Below, one piece after another: positions 11,173-23,900 of a stretch of DNA of 64,000 nucleotides. A program made the translations under genes and the position numbers. The notes beneath the pieces were generated by a model, which ran no database searches, was not told the DNA's origin, and saw nothing but the letters and a program-made list of their open reading frames with translations. How positions within the stretch are numbered: the first letter of the stretch is position 1; every line of letters starts with the position of its first letter. The stretch covers positions 70,543,787 to 70,607,786 of the forward strand of contig NC_044282.2 in assembly GCF_004027225.2 (NCBI RefSeq), written 5' to 3'. Origin of the DNA: Strigops habroptila (Eukaryota; Chordata; Aves; Psittaciformes; Psittacidae).

Positions 11173-14100
11173 TATCATCAGCCTCCGTTAAGAGAATAGA
11201 AAATATTAAATAATTCAAAAACTAAGGCCACAAAAAGGCTAACGTAGTTCTACACGACTGGAGAATCTCTCATACTTTGTTGTACTAAGATTGTGTTCTG
11301 TAAAGAAAACAATTCCATTAAAAAAATAAAGGAGAGAATGAGAACACCCAGCAAACATTCTGACACTAAATTACACTGGATGGAGCCAACTTCTTACAAC
11401 CCTATAATGTAACGGTGAACACAGCAATGTAATTCCCTCTGCCATTTCTACCTGTGAATTCCAAAACCTTTTCCATTTCCCAAAAGCCTTAGTTGCCACA
11501 TTGCTCAGCACCCAAATCATGGAAAACTACTTACCGTACCATTTGATGATGATTCAAAATTACCTGGAGAACTACCTGTATATCTTTCCAAATAATATCA
11601 GATCAATGCAATAGATGTTTTTAACATATCAAATACCTGGGAGCTGCGATTATATCTTTGTTTGCACAATATTCATCTTCAGTTGTTCTACTGTGGGGAG
11701 GGGAGGTGGTTGTACTAAATTTAAAGTGAGCAGTGTCTTTTCAAGGATAAATTAGAAATGAAAGCAGGATGAGATCAGTGCAGATTCCAGAGCACTGTTT
11801 ATTTAACTGAGCATAACTAAATCAAAGATATATAAATCAGAGCATGTATTTCTTGACAGATTGATTCAGTTGATTTACTTTTGGAAATTGAAGTGTCAAA
11901 GATCATTATGAACAAAAAAAATCCCCAGCAATAAAGCTCTTTTTCTTTTTTCCTCCAGAAGTAGCCCACACCAATTCACGGCTGCTCATGCCAGTATTGC
12001 TTTCACCTCACCTAATGTGTTTTAAAATACAAACAGCATTTACAAAATAAATATATGTGTTTGTACAGCAAAGAATTACTGCAAGAATATACTTGTAATT
12101 TTCCCACATCTGGAAATGCATTTAGGTTACACAAGGCTTTTACTTCACAGGAAAGCTGTTAGAAACTAACACACAGGATTTGCACAAAACTTGGAGAGCA
12201 CCATTTATCTGTTTCTGAAAACAACAAAAACCAACAAACCTAAAAACCACCCTGAATAAATCAACCAGTAGATTGTCAGTGTAGCTAAAACTCAACACGA
12301 TTTCTTTTTCTGAGTCTGCAATTCAGTGAAAGGATCAGCACTGAAAATTAAGCAGCAGCAGAGAAATGGTGATTAAGTTTTTATATGGGATCGGGACTAC
12401 CAGATAAAGGTCTAAGTGAGCTGTGATTCCTCTAGCCACACAGAGACCACAGCTCTGTACTGCAGACTTCATTAATACAAATTCTTCTAAATGAACTCAA
12501 CCACACTAGTCGAAATGAAGATTTTACCTTCCACACCAACTAACCAAAAACATGCAGTAGGAACACTCAACATTTCTCCATAGTAATGATCACACAGTTC
12601 TCTAGAGAGATAAAAGCAAAATGCATGACTGATACATCTAAGCATCTCTACATCTCTACTACCTGCTCTATCCAGAAAACTAAGTCATCCTCAGCTCCCT
12701 TTCAATACAAAGGTAATTAACAGCTAAGGTGGCAAAAGAGACATTTGGGGTACTCAGGCCTACGCACACAATCCATACACCCATCCACAGAAGTGCCACT
12801 ACAGGTTACCAAGTCCACCAGCACTACACAAACTTTTTAACTCTCTCTAGAGTAAAGTCCAGTTAAGCACCATATGCTTCTTCCAAGGTGTCAGTCCTCA
12901 TTAAGTCAACATGGGAAGAGATGGCAATCACTCCCATAAAGGCAGTGCAAATACTTCCATTAGCTGCTGCAATGACTAATTTAGCTGTAAGACATTTTCT
13001 TGTACGAAGACATACACATGAAATGGCACACAGTTGCAAACTATTTTTATGTGACTTTTACTAGTTAGCCTCATGCTCTTACTGAGATCTCTCAAAGGAG
13101 ACCATTTTATCAATACCTGTCAGCCAGACCAGGCATATACGTTGATTCCAGGATTTTCTCAGCCTGGACAAAAAAAATAACAAAAGTAAAAAGAATTTAA
13201 AAAAGCACACAGGGCCAAATATACATAATGCTTTAGGATGTACCCAAGTAGACAAGGGTCTGCCTGAGGCTAGCAAAATTATACCAACAATATCTGAATA
13301 CAGGGGAGCAGCAACCTGTGCAACTAAAAACTGTGTCTGTTTTGCTCTGACCTGGGCCAAGGTCTTCTCAGAAATTATTTCTCTTCCCTGCCACCTGCTA
13401 CAGTTACAGGTCAACAAAAAGCCATTATGTATTTCATAGCTGAAAACCAGTGCATCAGCAAAAGGAATAGCCAGACTCTGCCAGATATTGCCAGATTTGA
13501 AGGATTTGGAAAATAAAAAATAAATCACTGTAATCAGTTCAGTTGCAGCAGAAAGATTTCAGGACCAACAGTCCTTTCCCAGGGTAAATGCAGACATTCA
13601 GCCTTAGAGCAAGCAGAAAAGCCTGCCAGGGTCTCACAGCCCCAGCTGTTGTGCCTGGAAGAACATGCTACCACCACCACCCCCCAGCACAAGAGCAGCA
13701 GCTGAATCTCCTCTGCACTCGGACTGCCCTATTTGAGTCCTCAATTATTCTCCCAGGTCACATCTTCCCCCTCCTCTCTCTCCCCGCGCCTCTAGAAACC
13801 CCCACCTTCTGCTTCAGCCTGGGAATTCTCCAATCAAAGCAGATAAGCACATCATGTGAGGGATGGCAGACACGCTGAGGGGAATTTCCAAGAGCTTCCC
13901 TGCACCCGCAGCACGCGCAGATACAGATTTCCAATGTGAAAATTACAAGCTGAGCAGCAGCGCCAAAGTATTCACATTACCTGCAACTAACAGCTCTTAT
14001 GCCAGACTGCAGCACCTAATTTGCAATCTGCTCCAATACACCTGCAATCACATTTCATCTTCCCTTGTCATCTAATGTATGACAATTACTCCTAAGCATA

Positions 14101-14678
14101 TTTTGCTAAGGAAGCAGTACACATGTAACACAGACTGAAAGAGCAGAAAGCAATAATTACTCAGTCTGTTCTTTGCTGATGTCAGACATGCAGTACAGCT
14201 CTCCAAATCCACCAGAGCACCCAATTAATCTGCACTAATCCTCAAGATCTAAGAAAACCCCAAACAACAAACCAACACATCAAATCTTCCAACCACCTCT
14301 ATCTGCCTTCCAGTTAAGGTTTAAGAGCAATAAACAGTCCATTTCATCACCCCACCGTGCCACCCAGCCTCTGCTTTAACAGAGTTATGCCTCACTGTCA
14401 TCTCTGCAAACAAACCTGCTGCAAATTTAACAGCCTCTCACCCCATCTCTCCCCTCCTTCTTCAAAAGTGCTTTACCTCCCCTGAACACAGTCCTTCATA
14501 GAAAACATTATACCACTTCTGTTTGCTTTAATAAATCATGCTAGGCCAGGCAGGATAACCACCCCATGGCTCTATTTCCTACTTCCCAATAAAGCATTCA
14601 TCCTCCATTTCCACCCACTCTTTTGAGAGAGGAATTCTGTAAGAATTTAGAGTAACACATCCTTACCATCACATTTAC

Positions 14679-14695
14679 AAAAAAAAAAAAAAAAA
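14679..14695 (+). repeat. Poly(A) run, 17 A
   Basis: Pure run of 17 A with no recognisable retrocopy upstream of it. The G/T-rich array at 14721 starts about 25 bases later. Confidence 0.9.
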
Positions 14696-14720
14696 GGCAA
14701 CTTGCATGAAGGTATCAATA

Positions 14721-14798
14721 TTGTTTGGGTTTTGGGGGTTTTTTGGTTGGTTTTTTGTTTTGCATGGGGTTTTTTGTTGTTTAGTGGGGTTTTTTTTT
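14721..14798. repeat. G/T-rich low-complexity array
   Basis: Alternating T runs (4-9) and G runs (3-5), including GGGTTTTGGGGG and two GGGGTTTTTT segments. It is the opposite-strand counterpart of the array at 4247-4297. The long T loops make a stable G-quadruplex uncertain. Confidence 0.7.
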
Positions 14799-17700
14799 AA
14801 GTACTTATATCCTAATTTGTGTATTTCAAAACAAACAGGCTCTTGCTACAGCTATCAGTTCCTTTCCTCCCTAGGTTTCCTTTTAGCAGCTGCAGCACAG
14901 ATGTCTAACACCAGAGACAGAGGCAAGCATCCTGTACCTAGAACACAGCCTCAGCTAAGAGGAGAGTAAAGATCTGTACATGCAACAAGTATAGCACATA
15001 CATCAACATCAATAATCAACATCTCCACAAGCTTAGGAAGGAAAACCAAAAAGCAAATGTGAGAGACATGGCAATTTCAGCCATGGGAAATAAGCCTGTT
15101 TAAGGAGGAGGAGAACAGGAATAGAAAACCCTATAAAGTTTTGGAATGACCTAAAAGATTGAGGAGGAAAAATCACCACTTTGTTACACTTTGCTACTTC
15201 ATCCAACCTATTTTGTTCAAAACTATAGCTTCAATCTCATAGAGCTTCCTTATTATTTGCTATTTTACACAACATCACACTGCTCACAGGATCCCGAAAA
15301 CTCTACATCACTGCAATCCAAGAGATGCTTCTTATTAACCTTTCAAATCCTTATTCTTTTTGCCCCCTTCATTAGTCACTAACTTTCTGACCATTTGCTT
15401 CCCATCTGCAGGAGTATGGGTGCTCAGGTTGAATACAGAAATTGTTAGAAAAGGAAATTTATCTATAACTTCAAGAATAAACAGCTTGCTCTTTAATACC
15501 TTTTTTATACCCATTTCCTCCTTACCAAAATGCACACAAACATTTCTGAAGTTGACTGTATATTCTCTCTGATGGCATACTGCTAGACCAACTGCAGGTA
15601 TAAAGTGCTTTTATGTAACTATTTGATAGGTGGACAACACCTGTAATTTTTAATCTCATTTTCAGATGATATTACACACAAAACCAACAGAATACAAACA
15701 CCAGCCTAGATTAAAACTTTTCAAGTAAATGATCTAGCAGTACAACATCTGAAGAGAACAATGGAACAATGTATTCAATCTGAACAGTCACAATAACAGC
15801 TTCCATATAAAATGGCCCTAACTTCAGGTGTATGACAGCTGCCACTCACCTACTTAACTGAAGTTTTGATCACGTGCTATTATAAAAAGATAGATAAGAG
15901 ACAACATCAGGAACTAGGAGCACTTACTGGTTATGGAATAGATTTTCTATCAGAGAGCATGCAGCTGTTGCAGAAAGACAGACTATGGATACACCTACTC
16001 ATTAAGTGAGTTGGTCATTAAATAGGGGAGGACAAGCGAGACGGCGCCAAACCCTATCTATGGTCTTTGTCATCTATACTGCCTGTCCCATGACCAGTTA
16101 TCAGCCTTTGGTGGGACAGGATCAAGGCCAAGCTCAACACCATTAACTGGCAATGGAAAAGAATGGGAAGCCATAAAGAGATCAAATAGCCCCACCCGCC
16201 ACAGAAACCTAAACCAGGAAAAAGGCACACAGCCTCAAAAGCTGGCAAGTTTGTATTTCTCCCTTTTCATGAGCAGATACACCACACCAAGGCACCCTAA
16301 CCTTTCAGTGACACCTGCACTGCTTCCCAGGAACAGGTTCCCCCCACAGGAAGACTGACCAGTGCTTCTTAAACTCCAAAGGTGAAACAGAATGTTACAA
16401 CCATTCACAAATATCACTCATCCAAGCCTAGTCAACAAGGCAAAGAGAACAGTGCGGCTAGGCTCTTCAGGAGAAAGAAAGAGTTTTGTTTTGTTCTTGT
16501 TCAAAAATCAAAACTCTTTTGCGGTTGTGCAAGTAGAGCTTTAATGAGTTTAGCACTCAGTGGATGATACCTACAACAACCTGATAGCCAAATTGACAAA
16601 AGAAAACACAGCACAGCACTTCACTAACTTCTATAAGCTCCCGAAAAAGGAGGGATGTAATCAGTGATTTTTCTCCAAGATCTCAGCAATGACAACCTCA
16701 CAGGGAAAAGATCAACAACTCGTCATCCAGAAGTCTGTCAGAGAGGAATCTCGAAAGCCAGAATTGTGCTGCACCATCTATTTCTGTGCCTCACATCAGC
16801 CGCTTGGGAGCATCTTGTCCTGAAAACTAGAGAGTCCTGGAGTCAGCACTGTGAGGACAGCTGCAAAAGGGCTGTTCTGATACTATTCCCCATGTTGTGG
16901 CGCCCTGTTCTAGGCACTCAAGATACAACACCGTGTCTTTCTGGAACATTGAAGTTACTCGGCATGATTAATTACTGAATGAATGGCTGGGAATCTGCTG
17001 CCTTCCACAGTTTCACAAGCCTCTTTATCCATATACAAAACTTCCAGAAACCACTACCATAAGAAGATGGGCAAGGACCAACAAGACGGATTTGCATAGC
17101 TTAGTGCTTACAGGGCAAGAACATAAGCAAAGCAGGGCAGCTAATGGCAAAGCACAGTATTTGCAGTATTTATACCACTGCCATCCCCTATACTCAAACC
17201 CTGCAGAGGTCAGATCTTTGGAAATACAAAGTCCAAACATCACATGACAAAGCCGAGTCCTCACATACTCTTCCTGAAGCAGCAAGAGGAGCACAAAGCC
17301 TGCTCTCACAGAGTCCTGCTGAAGGAAATGTTTCAGAGCCTTTGATGCACACACTTAGGTAATTTTGATGTGGTGTTACACATGCATCTTTCATAAGAGT
17401 AAGAGGTCCTAAACAGTATAAATCAAGAAACTTTTGAAGAATTAACAGTCTGGATCATAAAGATCTCCACTGTGTGCAACTTCTGCAGACATCAAAGAGT
17501 ATTCCCGAAACTGGATGTCTTACGGATCTTGCAAAATTAGTAAATCTACTCAAGCCATCAATTTTGCAATTCTTGAAGTAGCACAATGCATCTATTTATT
17601 AGGGAATGGAACTAAGCCCAAGCTACTGATTAGCCATCCTGCAAATAACACTTATGCAACCTTTAATAATGATTTCCACTTACAACCAACCAGAGATTTT

Positions 17701-19794
17701 ACGATTTGGAAAAAATTCACTTCTAAACCAATTTACAACAATTCCCCAAATCTAATGGGACAGATGATTGAAACTACAGAGGAAACCAGCCTTCTGGCTT
17801 CTCCAAAATCGATGAGGTATCGACTTTCATAACTAGTCACTCTGAGGTAAGATGCCTGCATTGAGGTTTTGTTCTCATTTTTAAAATTCTGGTAAGTATT
17901 CCTCTGTCCCTTTCTCCTGGAAAAGGGATTAATTCTGTTTTAAGGAAAATATTAAGGAGAGCTTAAGTTTCAGACTTCAGTTTTCGGCAAATTACGAACA
18001 GGAAGGAAACACCATGGGAAGTAAAACCACTGAACAATGCAAGCAGACCACAGAAATGACAAGTTAAAAAATTAAAAATACAAAGTAAGTCATCTCAGAA
18101 GGCATGGAAGTTATACCCCTGCAAGTTTTCAACACAGTATATGTAAACCTGGTGAAAATAAAGCCACCAGTCCCTACAAAGCTGTAGTAAGTACTTGACA
18201 GACTCACAGTATAGCCCAAAGATCATCATCACAGCCAGATATTACTGGAATGAATGGCTAAAGTCTGCAACAGAAGTCAGCAGCATATATCAAACCCAAA
18301 CAACTCGCCTTTATTTTAGAAAAGGTGAAAGCAGAACACAACCAGTGGTTCTGGGCAACATGTAACTGAGGTATTTCCTCTGTCAGTAAGGGAAACCGAT
18401 ACGAATACTCTCTCCTCCCCCTTTTGGTCTTTCTCTCTTCCCTCTCAAGGTTCTTTCTTCCCTGCATGCTAAGAAAAAGCAGAGTGTAGGTTATGCATAA
18501 ATTCATGACAGAAAATACTGTTTTAGAACAAAGCTCCTGTGCGTGGGTGTGTGTCTATAAAATACAAGGCATTGTTACTCTACCAAGTACGTATCCACAT
18601 CCAGCAATCAAATCAGATCTTAAAATTTTATTTTGACAGCTACATGCAGTTATATTTTCCCCAGAGGTTTGACTTTCATATTAATACCTGGTTTTCACTG
18701 GTATCATCAAGAGATGAGTCAAAACTGACATTTGAAGGCACACTGCTATTAACAGTTGTGGAAGAGAATCCTCATCCCTGAAAAGTGCAATTTATTTTTA
18801 ATTACTTTACAAAGTTATCAGCTGCAGAGAGGAATAAATGTGTTCCCAACTCGCATTTAGAAACTGTCTCTGTATAATAGAAATTGCTCAGCTCCATATA
18901 ACAATAATTATTTGTGGTACGCAGCCATATGAGGTAGGCTTGATCCAGAAAAAGTCTGCAACTACTGTCAACACCACGCTCTCAGAAGTTAAGAGAAAAT
19001 AACCTGAAGAGAGTAGTATCATTAGCTTGCTGAAACTGCTCAACCCAACTACAGAATACAACCACCAACACAAATGTGTTACGAAAGAATCTGCTCCATC
19101 CTCCTGCGGAATCAGAAATGCGACATTTTCTCTAGGATCCCAATTAACTCCAGTTATTAAACTGAAAATTCCACAGTGCAACATCAAGTGAAGTTTGGGA
19201 AAACACAGCGAAACATTATTTACCTATGAAGAGAACATGATGCACGCTTTACTGCGGATTTATAGTTGATTTTGTGTAGCCCTTACTGCCGCCTTTCTTA
19301 CAGATGCATCCCCACGGACACTTTAACATTATATAAACTCCCCCAGAGATGAAGATTATTCTATAACTTTCCAAAATTACCTCCTTTTGACAAAGTATTA
19401 CCTAACAAACACACATTACAGACCTCACAAATGCATTAGATTCCTGGGTTTCTACTAGATGCCAGCAAAAAGCGATATTTGTCATTTATTTTCAGATATT
19501 CAGAAAAAAGATGACCAAGGCTGGATAACTGTAACTGGAAAGGATAAACAGCATTAAGTAACAGGTGTCTGACGGCACACAATTCAAAGTCGCGCATCAA
19601 ATACGGTGCACAGCCTTGCTGGCCAAATAGAAACACTGGGTTTGCACCTTGCTTTGAAAATTAACACTGATTAAAAAGATCTGTGTAAGTTACACGCACA
19701 CCGAGGCAGCACAAGCACTTGCACCACCAGAGACCTTTCAATACATCTGAGAGAAAACAAATACACCTTCCAAGGGGAGCCTTCCTTTCCCCGA

Positions 19795-19865
19795 GGAAAA
19801 AGTAAGAAAAAGAGAAAATGAAAAGAGAAAAAAAAAAAAAAAAAGGAAAAAAGAGGAAAATCACC
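19795..19865 (+). repeat. Purine-only tract with 17-A run
   Basis: Nearly uninterrupted A/G sequence including 17 A at 19828-19844. It sits about 220 bases downstream (minus-strand sense) of the CpG island edge and would be a polypyrimidine stretch in the nascent transcript. Confidence 0.8.
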
Positions 19866-19998
19866 ACAAGAAAGTTATACTTAAACTACACAGAAACATT
19901 TGTCACACTGCCCAGCACTGACAAAATCCGGATACACTCCGAAACTACAGCGAGCTGCACAGCTGGCAGTGAAGATGAGAAGAATAACTCAATCACCA

Positions 19999-20083
19999 CT
20001 CACACACGTATACGTACATATAAAACACACATATATACACGTATACATACGAAATCTCTCTCTCTCACACACACAGAGACATA
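19999..20083. repeat. CA/TA/CT microsatellite cluster
   Basis: Mixed CACACA, GTATAC/ATATAT and (TC)n-(AC)n runs directly abutting the CpG island. Alternating purine-pyrimidine sequence of this type can form Z-DNA; length variation is likely. Confidence 0.85.
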
Positions 20084-20318
20084 CCGGCAGTCCATCCCCG
20101 CTGAGGCCGGTGCGCCGAGGCCGGGGCCGGAGCCGGCAGAGCTGCCCGGCGGCTGCCCCGGGGCGGCGCGGGGAGCCCAAGGTGACGGCCCGGGGAGCCG
20201 GGAGGGACGGGCAGCGCCTTAGCCGGTCCCTGAAGGACGCGATGCTACCGACGGGACTCGGAGGCCGCCCCCCCCCCCCAACAACGGTCGCCCCCAACGG
20301 TCGCCGCGCGCGCCTTAC

Positions 20319-20520
20319 CTCAGCCGCCAGAGCGGGAAGGCAAGGGCGAGCGCCGCCGGCCCCGCCGCGCTGCGCAGGGTGCCGGGGCTGCGCCGAGGCG
20401 ACGACCTCCTCCTTCTCCTCCTTCCTCCTCCTCCTCCGCACACTCTGCTTGTGTGTGTGTGTGTGTGTGCCTGTGTGAGAGCAACCCGCCCGCCTCACAG
20501 CGGCACCGGCTCCTCCTTCC
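20319..20520 (-). other. Probable non-coding first exon of PLCB4 (5' end approximate)
   Basis: The minus strand reads GCTGAG followed by GTAAGG, a near-perfect 5' splice site inside the CpG island, so the exon ends at 20319. The 130 bases before the donor contain no ATG on the minus strand, as expected for a leader exon. The transcription start is not visible; the outer limit given here is a placeholder between the donor and the GC box. The exon would include a (CA)n tract and a GGA-rich stretch. The open frames that run through this region are GC-driven and do not resemble proteins. Confidence 0.45.
20451..20469. repeat. (GT)n microsatellite
   Basis: A pure GT run of about 19 bases in the CpG island, likely within or next to the leader exon. 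It follows a (CTC/CTT)n-rich stretch at about 20405-20438. Its length is likely polymorphic. Confidence 0.9.
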
Positions 20521-20537
20521 TCTCCCTCCCTTCTCCT

Positions 20538-20547
20538 CCCCCGCCCC
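20538..20547 (-). promoter_or_regulatory. GC box (SP1/KLF-type site) in the CpG island
   Basis: The minus strand reads GGGGCGGGGG, a strong SP1/KLF site, about 220 bases upstream of the exon-1 donor. The position suits a TATA-less CpG promoter. Binding is inferred from the motif only. Confidence 0.4.
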
Positions 20548-20935
20548 GGCAGCCCCGTCGCCGCGCCCGCCTCAACCCCCGCAGCGCGGAGGAACGCGGC
20601 AGGAAAGGGGGAAACCCCTCCGCCGCCGCCACCACCACAGCCGCCTCAGCCGCCGCCTGGGCTGGGCGGGCCGTGCTGTGCCGCGATCCCCCCGCCTCTA
20701 CCGGCCGCGGGCACCCGCCTTCCCCCCGCCGCGCAGGGCCGCGGGCAGCGCATGGCAAGTGGGCGGCGGGGCCGCGGGCGCGGAGCTCCGCCTGCGCGGC
20801 CGCGGGAGCAGCGCGGTCGCACCGCACCGCAGCACAACCGCGTGTGCACGCACGTAGCGCACCGCTCTACACATGGCTGTATGTACACACATACGGACCG
20901 CGCAGGCGGTGTTCCGTGGGGATGCCTGCGCCGGC

Positions 20936-23900
20936 GTGCCTGTATTTACTACATGTATTTAAAGGGCGGCTGAAGGGGCGAGAGGAAATCCCCCTCTGCT
21001 CCGGCAGGCTTGCGGGTTTCAGTGCAGCAACACAGAGCTGAAGAGAAAGGTGTTTCAGAGGCCGCTGGAGGGTTGCCAAACTCTCACAGGTTTTTGTGTC
21101 AAAATTACTGTTGGACGCCTTGAGGTTTATGTGAGGTGAAATGTAGAGGCTCGGTGCTGGGCAAGCAAGCTAAGCAGGGCCCGCAGGCAGGAGTGCAGGA
21201 TTCCCTCTCCCAGTATCCTCCGAGCAGCCCTTCTGCAGCTCATGACTAGCTGCAAACCACTGCCATGGATTGCCCATGGAACACCGTGTGCTTCTCTGCT
21301 GTCATGTGGCTGATCTCAGTTCTCACTCTCTCCTCACAATTTTACAAGGAGTGTTTTCGTCTGTGTCAAGGATAAAACATAAAACACCCACAAAAACAAA
21401 GAGCAGGAGCAGGTTTCCCTGCCTACCATCCTGGACTTCATTACTGAACTTAGAGGATGGCCACTGTGGCCTGATGCCTGGCCACCCTGAAGGGACGCTT
21501 GCACCGAGAGCTGGTGGCAGCACTCAGGAACTCAGCACACTAAAGCTGAAGAAGTTACCTGGGGTGAGCTGTGGAGGAAAACCTAAACTAGTTTTGCTAC
21601 AGTCACAATGAAGGTGTTGCATTGCCACGAACTATTCCATCTGCCAATGCAGTGGCCAGAGCTTGTGCTATACCATCCTATACCATAAACTGTAAAAATG
21701 CAGCTTGGAAGAAGGCCTCCCCTGCCTATCTGGTGCCAAGTGCTGTACCAGGATGTGATAAAAATGACTCTGCCTTCAAGAGCTGACACTGTGTTCCTGG
21801 AGCTGCCATGGAGAAGTAAGCAAAGGGGTGACTGAGAACAACAGCAACGATGACGCATGGTTTCAGGGACAGCCTGTCAGCACGGCAGACTTACAGACCG
21901 AGGGGGTTCTGTAATTGAGGTAAGTATTATCTTAAGCAGATGTTCATATTTGCTTATGTCTACTCAATTAGAAATTCCTCATGGGCATGGCAGTGGAGGT
22001 AGGTCTTTAGAAATACATGAAGGGGAGCAAGGCTGCAGCTAAGGCTCAGGCTGGGTATATTGTGCAAAAGGAGGTGTGGGAGGGACATGACAAACCTGCA
22101 TGAGAAGCACATGAGCTGGAGGAAGGCCAGTATTGCTGGCAGGGCTAAAGGGATCGAATTAACACACAGGATATAGGAGCAGCAATTATAGCTATTAAAA
22201 ATGGAGGACATCAGCTTGAATGTGAGATGGACAGGGTTCTAGTGAAGACAGTTTTGTTTGTGGTTCCAGAAGTGGTTTTTTTCTAAATGAATGAATGGAT
22301 ACATTTGTGGGTATACACATGAAGTGCCCCACGTCTTTTTCATTGCCTTTTTCTTTTTTTTCTTCTCATCATTGGGCTGCATGTAAATTAAGTAAATTAT
22401 TATAAAAGTAGTAATAAAGAATTCCAGTGAGATATAACAGCTCACTCACTAGCAAACAGTATTGGACTCTCCCTAGGAATCCCTGTGTGGTTTGTGTTCA
22501 GACCTCTAGAGCTGGCAGTGGTGGTAAGCACAGACACTTATTCTGGTCCATAATGCTGTCTGTCTTTTTCCCATGATTTCTTATCTCCTTCTGCCCCAAA
22601 ATGGCTTCTTTGTGACAATAGGTCATGATTATCTGCTTGTGCAAGGGATTTTATTCCACGGTAAAAATTGGGCCTCTTATCTCCATTCCTGTGGTTCTTA
22701 GAAGAGTTATAGCAAAACACAAGGACTTTAAATGTTTGGAAATGCAGACAAGTAGGGGCATCTCAGAATTAGTGGAAGTATAGTTTCTTTAGAAAAAGCT
22801 GTTCTGTGTTCTTTCACAGCCTTTCCCTTTCCAGTGTCAGCTCTCTGACCTGACTTACTCATTGAAATAAGGGCAGTCATCAAAGGAACATTTGTCAGGA
22901 CCATGGCTCTGCAAGAAAACTAGAGGTACTGACAATGTCAGTTTTAACAGCAAGTGGGCTTCTCAGTAAAAGATGTGTAAAGTTATAGAAAGTAAGGTCA
23001 TATGGAGGATCTGAAACTCCCCACACATCCTTAAGTGGCAGGGTCAGGCCCACATATCAAGATTAATTCCTGTGTTGTGAGCTCCATTGTGGTGCAACTG
23101 TTTACACATTTGGACTTCTGCACTTAGATCTTTGTTTTTCCACTGATTTCCTCTTGACTTAAGCAGTCAGTGTGACTTGGCCACTTAGAGATGAGTTAAG
23201 AGTGAATCTGAGAACCACAGTTAGTTCTTAGGTTGACTTGCTGCCTTGCTGTGGACAAGATATAGCTGTACTGCTTCATTTTCTTCCTTGCAAAATATTA
23301 GCATTTCTCTCACTAAGAGACAGGACAACACTGGCTGGTTCTAGCTGTATAAATAGTTCATATAAAGGTATGCTAATGATTTCACCCTTGTGACTTTTAA
23401 AGAAGACTTGGGAAAAGATGAACAGTGCCAACAATTCATGTCAGTGGAAAACAAAATGTCCCAGGAAACACAGCAGAAAAATCCTAACCTCTGAAGTGAT
23501 CGGCTGAAACCTGGTATACTTAAAATGGTTGCCTCTGGTAGAGGTAGAGCTCCTCATCACCTGAACATGGCAGCAAAAAACTACAGCTGCCTTCAGAGGA
23601 ACATACTCAATCTTAAGCATATTCCAATTAAAAATGATTTTTTTCCAGAGACATTGGAAGTTTGGTAAAGTATCACGAACTCTTGCTTTTATTTCTTATC
23701 CAATACGAGGGTGCAGGACATTTTACAATCACAAACACACTGTGTCTCAGAATATCCACACAAAGGAGTTTATTCTCAGTGTTTATATCCAGGTTGCCTA
23801 AGGTGGAATTCTCCTTGGGCATCAGCATGTGTAGTAGTGGAAAGTATGCAGTAGGTGTAGAAACTCGGTATTTGAAGGTATTTGAAGTCTGAAGATGCAA

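Larger units (their letters stand above)
1507..20318 (-). other. Presumed PLCB4 intron 1, no genes seen
   Basis: About 18.8 kb of AT-rich DNA between the CpG-island donor and the exon at 1447-1506. It contains one CR1 relic (5908-6035), low-complexity C/A- or G/T-rich arrays (4247-4297, 14721-14798), poly(A) runs and short tandem duplications. All open frames here are short and protein-unlike. Weak splice-like pairs occur (for example, a donor at about 11530) but none is backed by a good acceptor. Confidence 0.45.
20085..20935 (-). promoter_or_regulatory. CpG island promoter, probably of PLCB4
   Basis: A stretch of about 850 bases with very high G+C and dense CpG, standing out sharply from AT-rich flanks. 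It is the only CpG island in the window. It contains a perfect GC box at 20538-20547 and further GGGCGG-type sites near 20664 and 20760, and no obvious TATA box. A consensus splice donor on the minus strand (exon end 20319) indicates transcription leftwards. Because PLCB1 (minus strand) lies to the right and PLCB4 follows PLCB1 in the same orientation in other amniotes, I infer the PLCB4 promoter. Divergent plus-strand transcription is possible. The gene identity rests on synteny, not on a coding match. Confidence 0.6.

Noticed and set aside
11525..11560. Minus-strand donor-like ACG-GTAAGTAG
   Set aside because: No credible acceptor with a pyrimidine tract within exon distance.
14679..14695. 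Poly(A) run as the tail of a processed pseudogene
   Set aside because: No coding remnant, no target-site duplication and no gene-like sequence upstream were seen.
19900..21041. Long open frames on both strands through the CpG island (up to 220 codons)
   Set aside because: They overlap one another on both strands, are Pro/Arg/Ala-rich as expected from GC-rich DNA, include the microsatellite, and run across the consensus splice donor.
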